Source of the DNA: Cryptomeria japonica
Lineage: Eukaryota; Streptophyta; Pinopsida; Cupressales; Cupressaceae
Direction of reading: 5' to 3'
Length of the DNA: 64,000 nucleotides
NCBI RefSeq assembly: GCF_030272615.1
Contig: NC_081409.1
Span: forward strand, 26,607,406 to 26,671,405
Of this stretch, positions 1 through 11,384 are shown piece by piece (the stretch's first letter is position 1; each line of letters begins with the position of its first letter). Position numbers and translations under genes: made by a program. The notes below the pieces were generated by a model. It did no database searches, was not told where the DNA came from, and saw only the letters and a program-made list of their open reading frames with translations.

Positions 1-1242
1 TTAACATTGCCAAAATATTATGTAATTAGGGCTTTAATGTAGAAATGAGAATGTGTGTAATGAGATTTTCATTCTAGTCATGTGCACCTTTATTAAAAGA
101 TCATATGTTGTGTGAGAGAGTGCCAAGAGGTTGATCGAATCAAGTGCAAGCAAATTTATCAAGCTTGAAGGTCCACAAATCATATCTTTTTAATTTGGTA
201 GGACTCATTGAAAGATGTCAAGTGCTGATTTTAGCAATCTAATATAAATTTCTGAGTCTGATTTCTTTGACCAGCGGTTGGAAATCTGGTTTTTAGATGC
301 GTTTTTTTGAGGTTTTGTGTTTTAGAAATATATGCTTTGGGAATTGACAATGCAAAAAGAATAACAATGATAACACATAAAACAATTGACTGGAAACTAA
401 TTTTAGATTTCAGATTTTTATTTATCAGCAATAACAAATGAATGCAAATGATTTCCTTCAGCAAACTAAGCCAACAATGGCCTACCAAGAGTCCAACACT
501 GGGAATAGAGGGAGTCTTATTGGCATGAACTGGTGAAATGACTAAATGAAGCACCTCTAGCTACAACCAATGACTCCTAAAAGCTTTATTCATCAACTGG
601 ATAATTATCACAAATAATTTGGAAAAGAAATCCTTATTTCGATGCACTTTCTTAACTTTCCCCAAGAGAAACCCCAATTTGGTGTGTCTTCTACCCACTG
701 TTTTACTCCTGTAGCTCTAGTATGAATTATTTTCATCAAATAACTATGGGGAATCTTCTAATTTGTTGCTAACAATAAATTTTGTATGAAAACCCTGTTG
801 CAAAACCCCTTAATTAATTTATTTGAAAATCTAGGTAAGATGCAATGGTACAACCTAGCTAAGATGGTACAACTGGCTCCGAAATGGCTCAAATTTCAGT
901 GCAACACTTCTCAATTATGCCTAGATCTGGATATCAAATTGAAATAATATTGTAGCTGTCAATAAACCTCTGATTATGACCCTTATTGGACAAATAAATG
1001 CATTTCAAGCACTCCAAATTGATAGAATGTGAAAGGGTTTTTGTCCTTCCACCCAGAAATGAAGGTCTTCGTCTCCAATTCCACACAAGAAACCTGCAAC
1101 ATATGTTGCAGACCTGCAAAGAAGGCGTTTCCCCAAAAATCATAAAACACACAATGAGCAAAAATGCACGTACAAGTCTCTTTTATGCCTTTGCCCTAAA
1201 TCGAACCCTTTCTTGGCATCTTTTAAAGATTCCAATAGAATT
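1..1242. other. Intergenic DNA, no gene recognised
   Basis: AT-rich sequence with only short ORFs on both strands. None shows a recognisable domain or a convincing splice structure. I see no LTR end, primer site or repeat pair here. Confidence 0.5.
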
Positions 1243-2438
1243 TGTAGACACCTAAAATTGTCTAGTCTAATTAAATAAATATTTTATTTATTTAATTATC
1301 TAAGCCTAATTCCTCTATTAATTAAATAAATCTTTATTTATTTAATTAATTCATTTATCCTCTTCTAGCCTTATTTCTCATTTAAATAAATACATTTATT
1401 TATTTAAATTATCTTTTTCCTAAATTAAATAAATATCTTATTTATTTAATTGATCCCACTTCTTCTATTAATTAAATAAATCTTTATTTATTTAATTAAT
1501 TCATTAACCTTTTCTACCCATGACACATGTCATTCATCTCTTAATTCATACACTACCGACCTCTTTCATTATTTTATTATGTCTTTTACCTACCCTCTAA
1601 TCATAGCCGACCTCCTTTTACACCTCTCAATCTTATCCCTCCATTTCATATTGTGTCTTCTATATAAGGAGATGCTTCCTTCATTATCAAACCCTAATGA
1701 ATCATCTTAAGGACTTGACTACACTACGATCCTACTTGCAACCACATTCCGTTCTTTGTTGAGCTCTTGTACATATAAAATCTGAGAGCAAATATATCAA
1801 GCAAGATCAATGGAGATAGGAAGAATGGAGATCAAAACCCTATTGGACATGTGAAGGTATAATCTTTGTGATTTCATTTGATTTGCATTGTCTTAGGTAA
1901 TCTTCATATGTTATGGTGGATCTTTGTTGTTGTTAGGCTAGGGTTTTGTGGTTGAATTCATTTAGCCTTCCAATATTGTTATTATTGTATCCATTTTCAC
2001 CATATACAGAATCTTTTCCCCTCATAATGCTACACCCACCTTGAGGGTTGCTTCCTCATGAATATTTGACCACCTTTTTAAAATAATTTATCACCTAGGG
2101 AAAAGTGCCATGTAACTTTTAATATAAAGTTACTTATTAAGTTATAAAGTAACTTATACAGTTACTTTTATTAACTTTTGTAAAATAGTTATAAATTCAA
2201 AAAGTTACTTTTATTAAAATTTTCTATTAATAGAAAAAAGTAACTTATTACCTCTTATAACCTCTTATAAGCTTTTATTATAAACTTTATTGAATGTCTT
2301 CACCAGGCTCCAAAATTGACTAAGTATAGCTCCTCCTAGTGAGCCAAACATCTCTAAACCCCATCATTTGTCTGCGGAGATGATTAACAGGCAAATCTAG
2401 GATTCTTGAGTGATCACTGAAAAAATGGGGACATTACA
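1243..2438 (+). repeat. Probable LTR (solo or orphan), TG...CA bounded
   Basis: The segment begins TGTAGACACC and ends GGGACATTACA, the TG...CA layout of LTRs. It contains a TATA-box candidate (TATATAAGG from 1661) followed by a leader-like stretch. No primer site follows the right end, no polypurine tract precedes the left end, and the five bases on either side (GAATT, CTCAT) do not match. It may therefore be an old solo LTR whose target duplication has decayed, or a truncated copy. No partner LTR is visible in the window. I did not find coding sequence in it. The boundary call is an inference from the terminal dinucleotides and promoter-like core. Confidence 0.45.
1269..1500. repeat. Five spaced AT-rich palindromes
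   Basis: Five near-palindromic units of the form AATTAAATAAAT-spacer-ATTTATTTAATT lie at 1269-1297, 1317-1350, 1380-1408, 1423-1451 and 1467-1500. Each can fold on itself. The second and fifth are nearly identical, including the flanking CTTCTATTA, suggesting local duplication. They sit upstream of the TATA candidate of the probable LTR. Confidence 0.8.
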
Positions 2439-3035
2439 CTCATGCCTTATCTACTGATTTGGTGCTTAGATCTCTATGTTTGGGATTGGTGTCTCCACCT
2501 GGTTGGTGCCTACAAACACAATTGGGAATCAGTGTCTCCTATAGGTTGGTGCCTATTCATGATTGTAAGTGATTCTTTATTTTCATGAGGTTGGATTTGG
2601 GCAATAGATCCAAGCAACTATTCTCCCCATGGTTTTTTGCATATTGGGTTTTCACGTATATCTAGTGTTCATTGTGTGGATGTATTCTTTTTGTGTTATT
2701 TCATTGTTATATCATTTAAATGAGTTCCATTGATGTTTTAAGGATAATGTGTGGAGAAGTTATTAATGGTAGTTAATGTTTAATTTAGTTGAAATTGGAT
2801 ATATTGATATTGGGAATTGGTGTCTCCTATAGGTTGGTGCATATTCATGATTGTAAGTGATTCTTTATTTTTCGTGAGGTTGGATTTGGGCAATAGATCC
2901 AAGCAACTATTCTCCCCATGGTTAATTGCATCTTGGGTTTCAACGTATATGTAGTGTTAGTTAATATTTAATTTAGTTGAAATTGGATATATTGATTCAC
3001 TCCCACCCCTCTCTTAGTATATTATGTGTCCTGCA
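2439..3035 (+). repeat. 3' part of a copia LTR with internal duplications
   Basis: The right end CTGCA at 3035 is followed directly by a primer binding site, so this is the 3' part of a 5' LTR. It carries direct repeats: 2521-2668 matches 2809-2955 (offset 288), and 2771-2808 matches 2959-2996. The end has the signature seen in other copia LTRs of this window (TGATTCAC, a C-rich run, CTCTTAGTAT). The left end of the LTR was not identified; it may abut or be interrupted by the upstream LTR. Confidence 0.6.
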
Positions 3036-3037
3036 AT

Positions 3038-3049
3038 TGGTATCAGAGC
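3038..3049 (+). other. Primer binding site, initiator tRNA-Met type
   Basis: TGGTATCAGAGC lies two bases after the LTR end. It is complementary to the 3' end of plant initiator tRNA-Met and is the usual copia primer site. It fixes the element orientation as plus. Confidence 0.85.
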
Positions 3050-3050
3050 A

Positions 3051-3510
3051 AGGTTCTTTGGATAAAGCTGAATAGCTTGAGGTAGATTCAAGATGGTACA
3101 CTCAGTTGCTTAGGAAGGTTTGTCCTCAAATCATTCTCCACTTTTTTATGGATATAATTATTCCTTTTAGAGTGAAAGGATGAAATCTTATTTGATGGCC
3201 CTTGGATTTGAGGTCTAGAAATTAGTTGTCGAAGGATATAAAATTCCTAAAAGTCCCCAAGAGATCATCCTAGAAAAAAGGTTCCTTGGATAAAGCTTAA
3301 TAGCTTGAGGTAGATTCAAGATGGAACACTCAGTTGCTAAGGAAGCTTTGTCCTCAAATCATTATCCACTTTTTTTATGGATATAATTATTCCTTTTAGA
3401 GTGCAAGGATGAAATCTTATTTGATGGCCCTTGGGTTTGAGGTCTAGAAATTAGTCATGGATGGATATAAAATCCCTAAAATTCCCCAAGAGATCATCCT
3501 AGAAAAAAGG
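3051..3510 (+). repeat. Tandem duplication spanning the gag start
   Basis: Bases 3051-3278 recur at 3279-3510 with scattered substitutions and one extra T in a T run. The unit begins AGGTTC(C/T)TTGGATAAAGCT just after the primer site and ends AGAAAAAAG. It duplicates the leader and the first gag codons. Confidence 0.85.
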
Positions 3511-4310
3511 CTTGTGAAAATAATGCTATTAAACATGTTTTAACTAACTCTGAATTTGTGAAGTTTATGCACTACAAGATAGAAAAATATGTGTGGATCA
3601 AATTGCATGCCATATATGAAGGAGATGATAAGGTCAAGGAAGCAAATCCTAGACTTGCAAAGCTCAATTTAAAGGTATAAAGATGAAGGAGGGTGGAAAC
3701 ATGGTTACATTTATGCTACGAGTTGACGAGATAGCCAGTTCTATTGGATGAATTAGTGAAGGACTAAAAGAGCTAGTAATTGTGAAGAGAATATTTAAAT
3801 CCTTTCTACCAAAATTTTATCCTAAAGTGGCTACATTTGATGAAGCTAAAGATCTGAACAAGTTGACTATGAATGAGCTGCACAGGTCCCTAACTGCCTA
3901 TGAGATGAGATTTGATAATGACAATTCCATAAGGAAGGATGTTACTTTCAAGGCATCTAAAAAATAAGAATATTCAAAATCTGATGATGAATGAGATCTA
4001 GAGGAGGCGGATTTTTGTCAGAAGATAGTAGAGGGGTTCTGGAAAGTATAAGGGTAACTTGCTAAATTCAAATGTTTCAATTATGGTGAAAGAGGACATT
4101 TTATGGCTAGTGTCCCTATAAAGATTCTAACAATGAAGGCCAAAAGAATGAGAAGAAAAAAATCAACTAGAATTAGAAGAGTTTCTTTGTAAATGAAGAT
4201 AGTTATTATCTGATGAAGAAGAAGGAGATCAAGGCACAAGTTGAGGAATGATGGTGAAAGAGCTCTATTTATGGTGATGGAGACTCTTGTTGGCAATGAT
4301 GGGTCCTACA
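3093..4310 (+). pseudogene. Copia gag pseudogene (UBN2-type)
   Basis: Translation fragments in several frames match the gag of element D further right: the run YEGDDKVKEA near 3616, the DEIASSIG segment near 3726 and LNKLTMNELHRSLTAYEMR near 3858-3912 are the UBN2/gag-polypeptide pattern of plant copia elements. A degenerate zinc knuckle (CFNYGERGH, last Cys lost) follows near 4072. The frame is broken by several stops and shifts, and a tandem duplication of about 229 bp (3051-3278 and 3279-3510) doubles the gag start. No protease, integrase or RT follows, so the element is truncated. It would have encoded the capsid/nucleocapsid protein. The start is the ATG after the leader; the end is approximate. 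Confidence 0.7.
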
Positions 4311-4669
4311 AATGAAACTGTTTTATTTGATTTATTTCTACTTTCATGAGACTTTTTATATGTTTAAGCCTTTATCCTGAACTATATTTTAACTTAATAG
4401 ATGATATATGACATATGATGAATGAATTATGTGGATTTTCATGGTGGATATAATTTCATAATATTATAAATGATATTGATGTGAACAAATGATTTCTCTA
4501 ATACACTAACTTGCAACTTAAGAATTGACTGATGGCCCACAGCCAAAGAAGAATGTTCCCCCATGGACCACATGCGGAAGAAGTAAAAAAGGTGCCAATT
4601 GAAACACAATTTTTGAGGAGTTTTCTTGACCTTATCTCTAAAGATTAAATGTGTTTTGAAGATATGGAA
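4311..4669. other. Spacer, no feature recognised
   Basis: AT-rich DNA between the decayed gag and the left target duplication of element F. Its only long ORF runs antisense into the F LTR and has no recognisable domain. Confidence 0.4.
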
Positions 4670-4674
4670 GAAAT

Positions 4675-5483
4675 TGTTGGCAAATGCACACTCCAATGAG
4701 ACATTGTAGGTGATTGAAGGTTTTGTCATTGATGGCAACCTTACAATCCTATGACACCGGCAAGGCAATCCATCGGCACCAGCAAAGTTAGATTCTACAC
4801 CGGCACACAAACCACCGACACCGGCAGTGAAAGGAAGCATACTGGCACAGAAGCCGACAGGAATTTTGTTATTATATATATTTTGTTTATTATTGTAAAA
4901 TCATTGTAAGCCGACTTGGCAAGTTGTAAAATGAATCTTATATAAGAGAGATCATTGTAGAACATTTTGTAATGGATAGAGGAATGTAATTAGGTGAAAT
5001 AAAGCAAACCTATTATGCGAATTATAGGTTAAGGGTTTATGTAAGAAGCAGAGCAGAAACTGGTACTGGATCTGGCATTATAGATGCTATTTTGAAGCAG
5101 TACAAGACATTGGATTTATATAATCCATTTTGTAAGTCAATGAGACTTCCCATTTTGTAATTGAGTAGTGAGCTCTAGGCATTTGGCCTTCCTGCATGTG
5201 CAGGCCCCTCTTGTAGCAGTAATATTCTCTTATTGGCCAGTAAGTGAATATTGTGGGTCACAAATCCCACCAAGGTTTTTCCCACACCGGGTTTCCTCGT
5301 TAAAATATTGTGTTATGGTGTGTTTTTCATGTGGTTGTTTTTGTCTCTATTTATTGCATTACTTTCTGTTTACCGATACACAGTATTAATATGCTCTACA
5401 TGTTTTAAGTTAAGAAAATCTTATTATCGGTTAGATACTGATTCACCCCCCCCCCGCTCTCAGTATCTGTGGGAATCCTAACA
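4675..5483 (+). repeat. 5' LTR of element F
   Basis: 809 bp, TGTT...AACA. A TATA candidate (TATATAAG) is at 4939-4946. Near the 3' end is a C run (about 5446-5455) followed by CTCTCAGTATCTGTGGGAATCC. Differences from the 3' LTR are mostly transitions by eye. Confidence 0.92.
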
Positions 5484-5485
5484 AT

Positions 5486-5497
5486 TGGTATCAGAGC
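5486..5497 (+). other. Primer binding site of element F
   Basis: TGGTATCAGAGC two bases downstream of the 5' LTR, complementary to initiator tRNA-Met. Confidence 0.9.
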
Positions 5498-5527
5498 CTG
5501 GTCCTCTATTTTCAGAAGCCTAACAGC

Positions 5528-6691
5528 TTGAGGAAGATCTTGACACCAGTAGAGATGGAAAACTTGATGAAGCAACTAGAAGGAGCTCTCTCATACTATG
5601 ATGCAGAAAAATTGAAAAATATCAAACTTGAAGATGATCTAAAGGCTGCTCAGGATATTATTCAAGCACTTCAAGAAAATCTTACTATTGCAAGAAACAA
5701 GAGAAGAGAACTTTGTGAAAAGATGCAACTTGAGAATGATGAAAAGGAAACTCTTAATGATATGATACACAAGCTTAAACAAGAAAACATGACAACAAAG
5801 AATGAGATGCAGGATATGACTATGAGATTTTGTAAGGAAATTGAAGATAGAAAGAAGAATGAATAAGACTTGACTAGAAGACTGAATGATGTTGCAAATG
5901 AAAACACAAGACTCAGTTATGAAAATGATATGTTGAAGACAAATCTAATGCATGCACAAAATGACTCAAATGAACTCATGAGACAAAAAGGTATCTTGGA
6001 AGGAGAACTGGCTGCTGCAAATCAACATAAAGAGAAATTCAAGAAAAGCTCAGAGGAACTTGGTGACTTGCTGAAGAATCAAAAACCTAATGGTGACACT
6101 AATGGTCTTGGCTTTGAAACTGGTGAAAGCTCTGGTACTGCAAACACATAGGATCGTAGCAAACTGGTAAGACAACCTACTGCTTATAAATTTAATGGAA
6201 AATGCTTTAACTTTAACAAGTATGGTCATAGAGCAAATCAATGTAGATCTAGAAATTATCAGAATAACAATGCACCCACCGATCAATGTTCAAAATGCAA
6301 CAAAGTTGGTCATAATTCTGAGAATTGCAAAATGAATGTAAGATGTTATGTTTGTGGAAGATTTGGACACTTATCTAATCAATGCAGAACACAAACCGAC
6401 ATAGGTTATGGAAAGGCTATTCAGAGAAATAATGTGACTTGTTATGCATGTAACAAAATTGGGCATATTGCTAAATTTTGTAGAAGCAAGTCCTCATCGG
6501 TAGACAAGAAAGGTCCTAGTTTGAAAGGAAAAGAAAAGGTTGAAGAAGTTAAGCAAGAATTCTCAAAACAATGGATTAGAAAGTCAGATCTAAATGGTGT
6601 TGGGAATACTCCTCCACTGGTAGAACCAAGCAACACTCCACCAACAGAACAAAGTAGCACTCCACCAGCAGGAATCTCTTCATCAAATTGA
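5528..6691 (+). pseudogene. Element F ORF1: coiled coil plus four CCHC knuckles
   Basis: One frame runs the whole length and is interrupted only by stops at 5864-5866 and 6149-6151. The first 200 codons are charged, heptad-rich and predicted by eye to form a coiled coil. Four zinc-knuckle units follow: 6208-6249 (CFNFNKYGH...C, the second Cys replaced by Phe), 6286-6330 (CSKCNKVGH...C), 6344-6385 (CYVCGRFGH...C) and 6440-6481 (CYACNKIGH...C). A lysine/proline/threonine-rich tail ends the ORF. This resembles the C-terminal half of a copia gag; the usual N-terminal UBN2 capsid domain is absent. It would be expected to bind RNA in particles. The start used is the first in-frame ATG after the primer site; an ATG at 5555 is an alternative. 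Confidence 0.75.
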
Positions 6692-6996
6692 AGAAAATTC
6701 CCTTGAGGGTTTGGCAATCAAATGAGAAATATGCTATTATTCCCTCGTTTGATGGTAAGAAGTTGAAATTACTTCTATACCAGCAAATAAAGTTAAGTGA
6801 TTACTTAACCGACAAGCGTTAAATGTGGTAGTTGGCAGATTGACATTATAAATTAGTGTTTTTGGCTCCATTTTACTTCACCGAGCATTCAAACATTCGA
6901 AGAGCGTGAAATTTCTAGAGCTGAGGCATTTCGAGCAAAGAGGCAAAGCATTTTAGCAATCAATCTTTCCAAAGGCAGAAAAAGGTATTTATAATC

Positions 6997-9900
6997 ATGG
7001 CATCCTCTTTTGTACCTAAATTAATAGCAAACCCTATTGTAGTCGAGGTAATCAAACGCCCTAGGCCCGTATTTCAACTAGTTCCCGAGATAGCTAAAAA
7101 GGATGATAATGTTGGTGCATTTTCCCAAATTCCCAAAGGAGTTGTTTTTGCAGAAGACTCTAGAATGTACATCCATTACCACATAGAAGAATTAGGTGAT
7201 GAGGAGATCAAGAAAATGTACAAGACTATCATATGTGATGATTCCAGGAATGTAAAACCCGAACACAAAATTATTAAAACCCTAGGATTCACAGAAATCC
7301 TCAGCATTCCGGATTTCCCTAAGGAAGTTATTAGGATAGTATTGAGTAGGGTACATGGTGCATTCTTTTGGCTAGATTCGGTTCACAAAATCACTGAGGA
7401 AGCTGTGAAAGTTGTAACAGGGTTACCTTCCACCGGTAACAGACCAAACAAGACAAAGAAGGTCTCAAATGACCTGGTAATGAACCTAACAGGTGCAACA
7501 TCCAACAAAAGGTCCTTAAGGGTGAATGATGTAATTGACATAAATGTGAGATTCATTAGCATGATTCTAGGTTACAAAACAACACATGCAAACAGACTAA
7601 ACTCATTTTCCAGCTTATGCATAAAAAGTGCTCATGATATGGTGAAAGATAATGTGAAAATTGACGTATGTGAATGGTTAAAGAATGAAATTATTGACAA
7701 TCTGGGAAAGATCAAGAAGGATAAGAAAGGGACATTCAGATTAGGTAACTTACTTGTTTTCTTAATGCTACATATAACCAAACAGGTGCCCGATATAGGT
7801 AATAAGAACCTTGGATTTGACATACCGGTAGGCAAATAGTTATCTGACTTATTGAACAACATGGGTGAAAACAAAGAAAAGAATATCAATGAATATTTTC
7901 TAGCATAAAAAGCCCAGATGAACACTAGAGTAAGATTATCACAAGGAATTGTAAATAAATATAAGGATGATATATGTTTTGTGATTAAGAAGGATTAGAT
8001 TTGGATGGAATTGCAGTTATCCCAAGAACAATTTGGGTTACTGAAATGGGGGGTTACTGAAATGGGTTATGAGACAGATGATCACATCATTGAAACATAT
8101 GCTAAAGCCCTTCTGGAAGCACCCAATGAACCTAACGAAGAGGTATTTGGCAGTGTTGAAACCATTGAAAAAAAAATTCAATCCAAGAAGAGAGTGAAGA
8201 AAGTAGAAGCAATAGTGAGGAGAGGTTCAACGCAAGCTAAGGCTATTAAAGAAGATGTACTGAAACAAACCAGTATCACTGAAGATGAGTTACAGGCACA
8301 ACAACCAGAAACTCACTTTCACCGGTAGCAACTTCTTCAGAGAGTGACATGCCAACAACATTTAAAAGAGTTGTAATGAAAAGGGAACCTTCACCAGTAT
8401 CCACACCTTCACCTAGAAGAACCAGGCAAAAACAACAGACAGTGAGACCCCTAGTCAAGAAGTCTACTCCTAAGAAGAAAAAGTTGACACCAAAGAAAAG
8501 GACTCAACAAAATATTGCTCTGATTGACAAACTGCTAGATGAAATAACAGAGGAAGGACAGTTGAAAAACATCAACAAACTATATGACACATTATCAGTT
8601 GATGACAAGGAGAAAGTTGAAAATGGTGTAATTCTACACTTGGATATCTACAAGAAATTTTTGATGCAAATTGTAGATGAAGTACTAGATGAACTATTCA
8701 AGAGACTGGAAGCAAGATGACAATCTGTTGTAGAGCTTGACAAGAAAATAAAAATTGAAAAATTACTTGTTGTCTACCCAGTTAACTCTCCAAAAGAAAT
8801 AGATGGTCTAATTGCAGAGGCTAACCGGTCAGTATTCTCTACTGCACACTGACATATTGCACTAATGGTTGGAAGAGTAAATGAGGTTGCAGAAGAAACT
8901 GAAAATGCATGGGATATATTCCTTGTTGAGAAGGAAAAACAGGAAGAGTATAGAAACCCTAAACCAATCAAGGTATATCAGAAAGATAAGGATAAGGGAA
9001 AAGGAAAGGTTGGTGGACCTCCAAGCATCAAAATAAGAGATAACTTATCCCCACCGCCTCTAGTTACTCTACCAGTAACAACAATTGAAGATCAACCAGC
9101 TGATGAGAGTATGGATGTATCACAAGAGGATACAAATCTTAATTCTGAGGTACTATACTAGTAGATGTTGATACTCAGAAGGTCAACATCGTGGTAGATA
9201 AGGACACAATCGGTAAGACAGATAAGGCTAGTGAGCCATCGATACTGATAACACAGATAACACTAAAGGTAAACTGACAGATGGGAACACAGAACAACAG
9301 GTAGAACACCAAACAAAGCAACAAGCAGAGCAACAGGCTCCAGAATAGGAACAAGTTAATATAGAATCAGTGCCACCAGCAACTACTGAGCAAAACAAAC
9401 CATTGTTTAAAGAAATGGAAACACAGACTGACCTACCAGAGGTCACTGCAAGCAAGGATATTGCTCCCACCGACAGAATTCAGAGTGTTGACCCTTCAAT
9501 TGCAGGATTTAAATCAACAAATGTAGCTGAAGTTCTTTTAGATTCTATAAAGAAAATAATAGATTGTAGTTCACAGGCATATAAGGCTATAGATGACACA
9601 ATTCCAATTTTGAAGATGATAGCTCCAAAATGCAATGTAGATAATAAGGATTCTTTGAGTCAACTTGACACTTTGTCTAAGTATATTACTGACAACACAG
9701 TGAAAGTTGAACAAATAAAGGAGGAAGCATTCAAAGAGAGGTTAGAAAAAGAAAAACAGAAATTCTTTGAGGAACAAATAAAGAAGTGTACAAGGCAGTT
9801 TGACACACTTCTACCAAAACTGTGCAGCACACTTAAGGAGTTCAAAACTTTGTACAGAGACACTTGCAAGACAAACTTTTTGACAGTTGACATAGACAAG

Positions 9901-10287
9901 AAAATGAGCAAGATACAGGTGGAAATTAATAAGCTAGCTGACAATTTTATTAATTCATCTGATTCATTATCAATTTTTGAGCAAAAGATAACAGGTTTTG
10001 AGGAAGAATTACTAAAGCTAGAAAGAGAAAAGGAGAAAATAAAAAGTAAGGCTAAGTGTCTGAAATGGAGATTATGTCCAAAGTTGGACTACCTCACATG
10101 TTTAAGGAAAGAAATATCTGATGCATTAGTACAAGGATAGAAAACACTGACAAAGCAAATGCAACACCTCACCGATACAGTTCAAAGGATAGAGGCCACA
10201 ATAAAAGACAGTAAAAAGTTCATTGAGAACTTGAATTTGGTTCTGGCAGAACTTTTTCAGATTGTAACCAACCAGTTACAAGGTTGA
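6997..10287 (+). pseudogene. Element F ORF2: long unknown protein, broken
   Basis: A long coding stretch of about 1,090 codons can be followed with stops at 7837, two more by 7998, 8326, 8718 and 10138, and frame changes near 8320 and between 9160 and 9370. The N-terminal 280 residues are well preserved and include FFWLDSVHKITEEAVKVVTG near 7363-7425, a pattern recalling plant-transposon-associated domains with an 'IT.EA....TGLP' core. The middle is lysine/proline-rich (PSPVSTPSPRRTRQKQQ near 8390), and the last 250 residues are a charged coiled coil. It has none of the motifs of protease, integrase, RT or RNase H. I do not recognise the family with confidence and give it no function. It ends about 180 bp before the polypurine tract, so it occupies the place of pol. 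Confidence 0.65.
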
Positions 10288-10467
10288 ACAGGAAACCATA
10301 CTCTATTGACACTTTGACAACCTTTGTCATTGATGCCAAAGGGGGAGTAGTGGTATGAGAAAATAATCACCTAAGACTCATCTTCTCAGGGGGAGTTCAC
10401 ACATTTTTGGTAACATATTTTTGGACTACACTTTTTGAATTTTCTCATGAGTGTTGCCATCAATGCC

Positions 10468-10479
10468 AAAGGGGGAGAT
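10468..10479 (+). other. Polypurine tract of element F
   Basis: AAAGGGGGAGAT directly abuts the 3' LTR. A second near-copy, GATGCCAAAGGGGGAGTAG, lies at about 10333-10351, so the tract and its ATGCC lead-in are duplicated. Confidence 0.85.
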
Positions 10480-11288
10480 TGTTGGCAAATGCACACTCCA
10501 ATGAGACATTGTAGGTGATTGAAGGTTTTGTCATTGATGGCAACCTTACAATCCTATGACACCGGCAAGGCAATCCACCGGCACCAGCAAAGTTAGATTC
10601 TACACCAGCACACAGACCTCCAGCACCGGCAGTGAAATGAAGCATACCGGCATAGAAGCCGACAAGAATTTTGTTATTATATATATTTTGTTTATTATTG
10701 TAAAATCATTGTAAGCCGACTTGGCAAGTTGTAAAATGACTCTTATATAAGAGAGATCATTGTAGAACATTTTGTAATGGATAGAGGAATGTAATTAGGC
10801 GAAATAAGGCAGACCTATTATGCGAATTATAGGTTAAGGGTTTATGTAAGAAGCAGAGTAGAAACCGGTACTGGATCTGGCATTATAGATGCTATTTTGA
10901 AGCAGTACAAGACATTGGATTTATATAATCCATTTTGTAAGTCAGTGAGACTTCCCATTTTGTAATTGAGCAGTGAGCTATAGGCACTTGGCCTTCCTGC
11001 ATGTACAAGCCCCTCTTGTAGCAATAATATTCTCTTATTGGCTAGTAAGTGAATATTGTGGGTCACAAATCCCACCGAGGTTTTTCCCACACCAGGTTTC
11101 CTCGTTAAAATATTGTGTTATGGTGTGTTTTTCATGTGGTTGCTTTTGTCTCTATTTATTGCATTACTTTATGTTCACCAGTACATAGTATTAATATGCT
11201 CTACATGTTTTAAGTTAAGAAAATCTTATTATCGGTTAGATACTGATTCACCCCCCCCCCCCTCTCAGTATCTGTGGGAATCCTAATA
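10480..11288 (+). repeat. 3' LTR of element F
   Basis: 809 bp, same length as the 5' LTR. The last bases read CCTAATA instead of CCTAACA, a single change at the terminus. The C run is longer than in the 5' LTR. Confidence 0.92.
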
Positions 11289-11384
11289 GAAGTTCACATG
11301 ATAATGGAGTTATGTTTAATTATGAGATTCATTCACTTCTTGCACGTTTCCTATCTTTTTGCTTTACTAATTGAATAAGATTCT

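Larger units (their letters stand above)
4675..11288 (+). mobile_element. Element F: complete LTR element without pol
   Basis: Two 809-bp direct LTRs (4675-5483, 10480-11288) begin TGTTGGCAAATG. The left ends CCTAACA and the right CCTAATA. The flanking bases GAAAT (4670-4674) and GAAGT (11289-11293) are a 5-bp target duplication with one mismatch. A tRNA-Met primer site follows the left LTR and AAAGGGGGAGAT precedes the right one, all typical of copia elements. The internal 5 kb has a coiled-coil/zinc-knuckle ORF and a long unknown ORF, but I see no protease, integrase, RT or RNase H in any frame. It is therefore a non-autonomous element by this reading. A solo LTR of the same family sits at 30631-31468. 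Confidence 0.9.

Noticed and set aside
231-1255. ORFs of 75-107 codons on both strands near the window start
   Set aside because: No domain, no codon pattern, no splice context; overlapping frames on both strands suggest chance.
1243-2438. Confirmed solo LTR with target duplication
   Set aside because: Flanking pentamers do not match, so only a probable LTR is reported.
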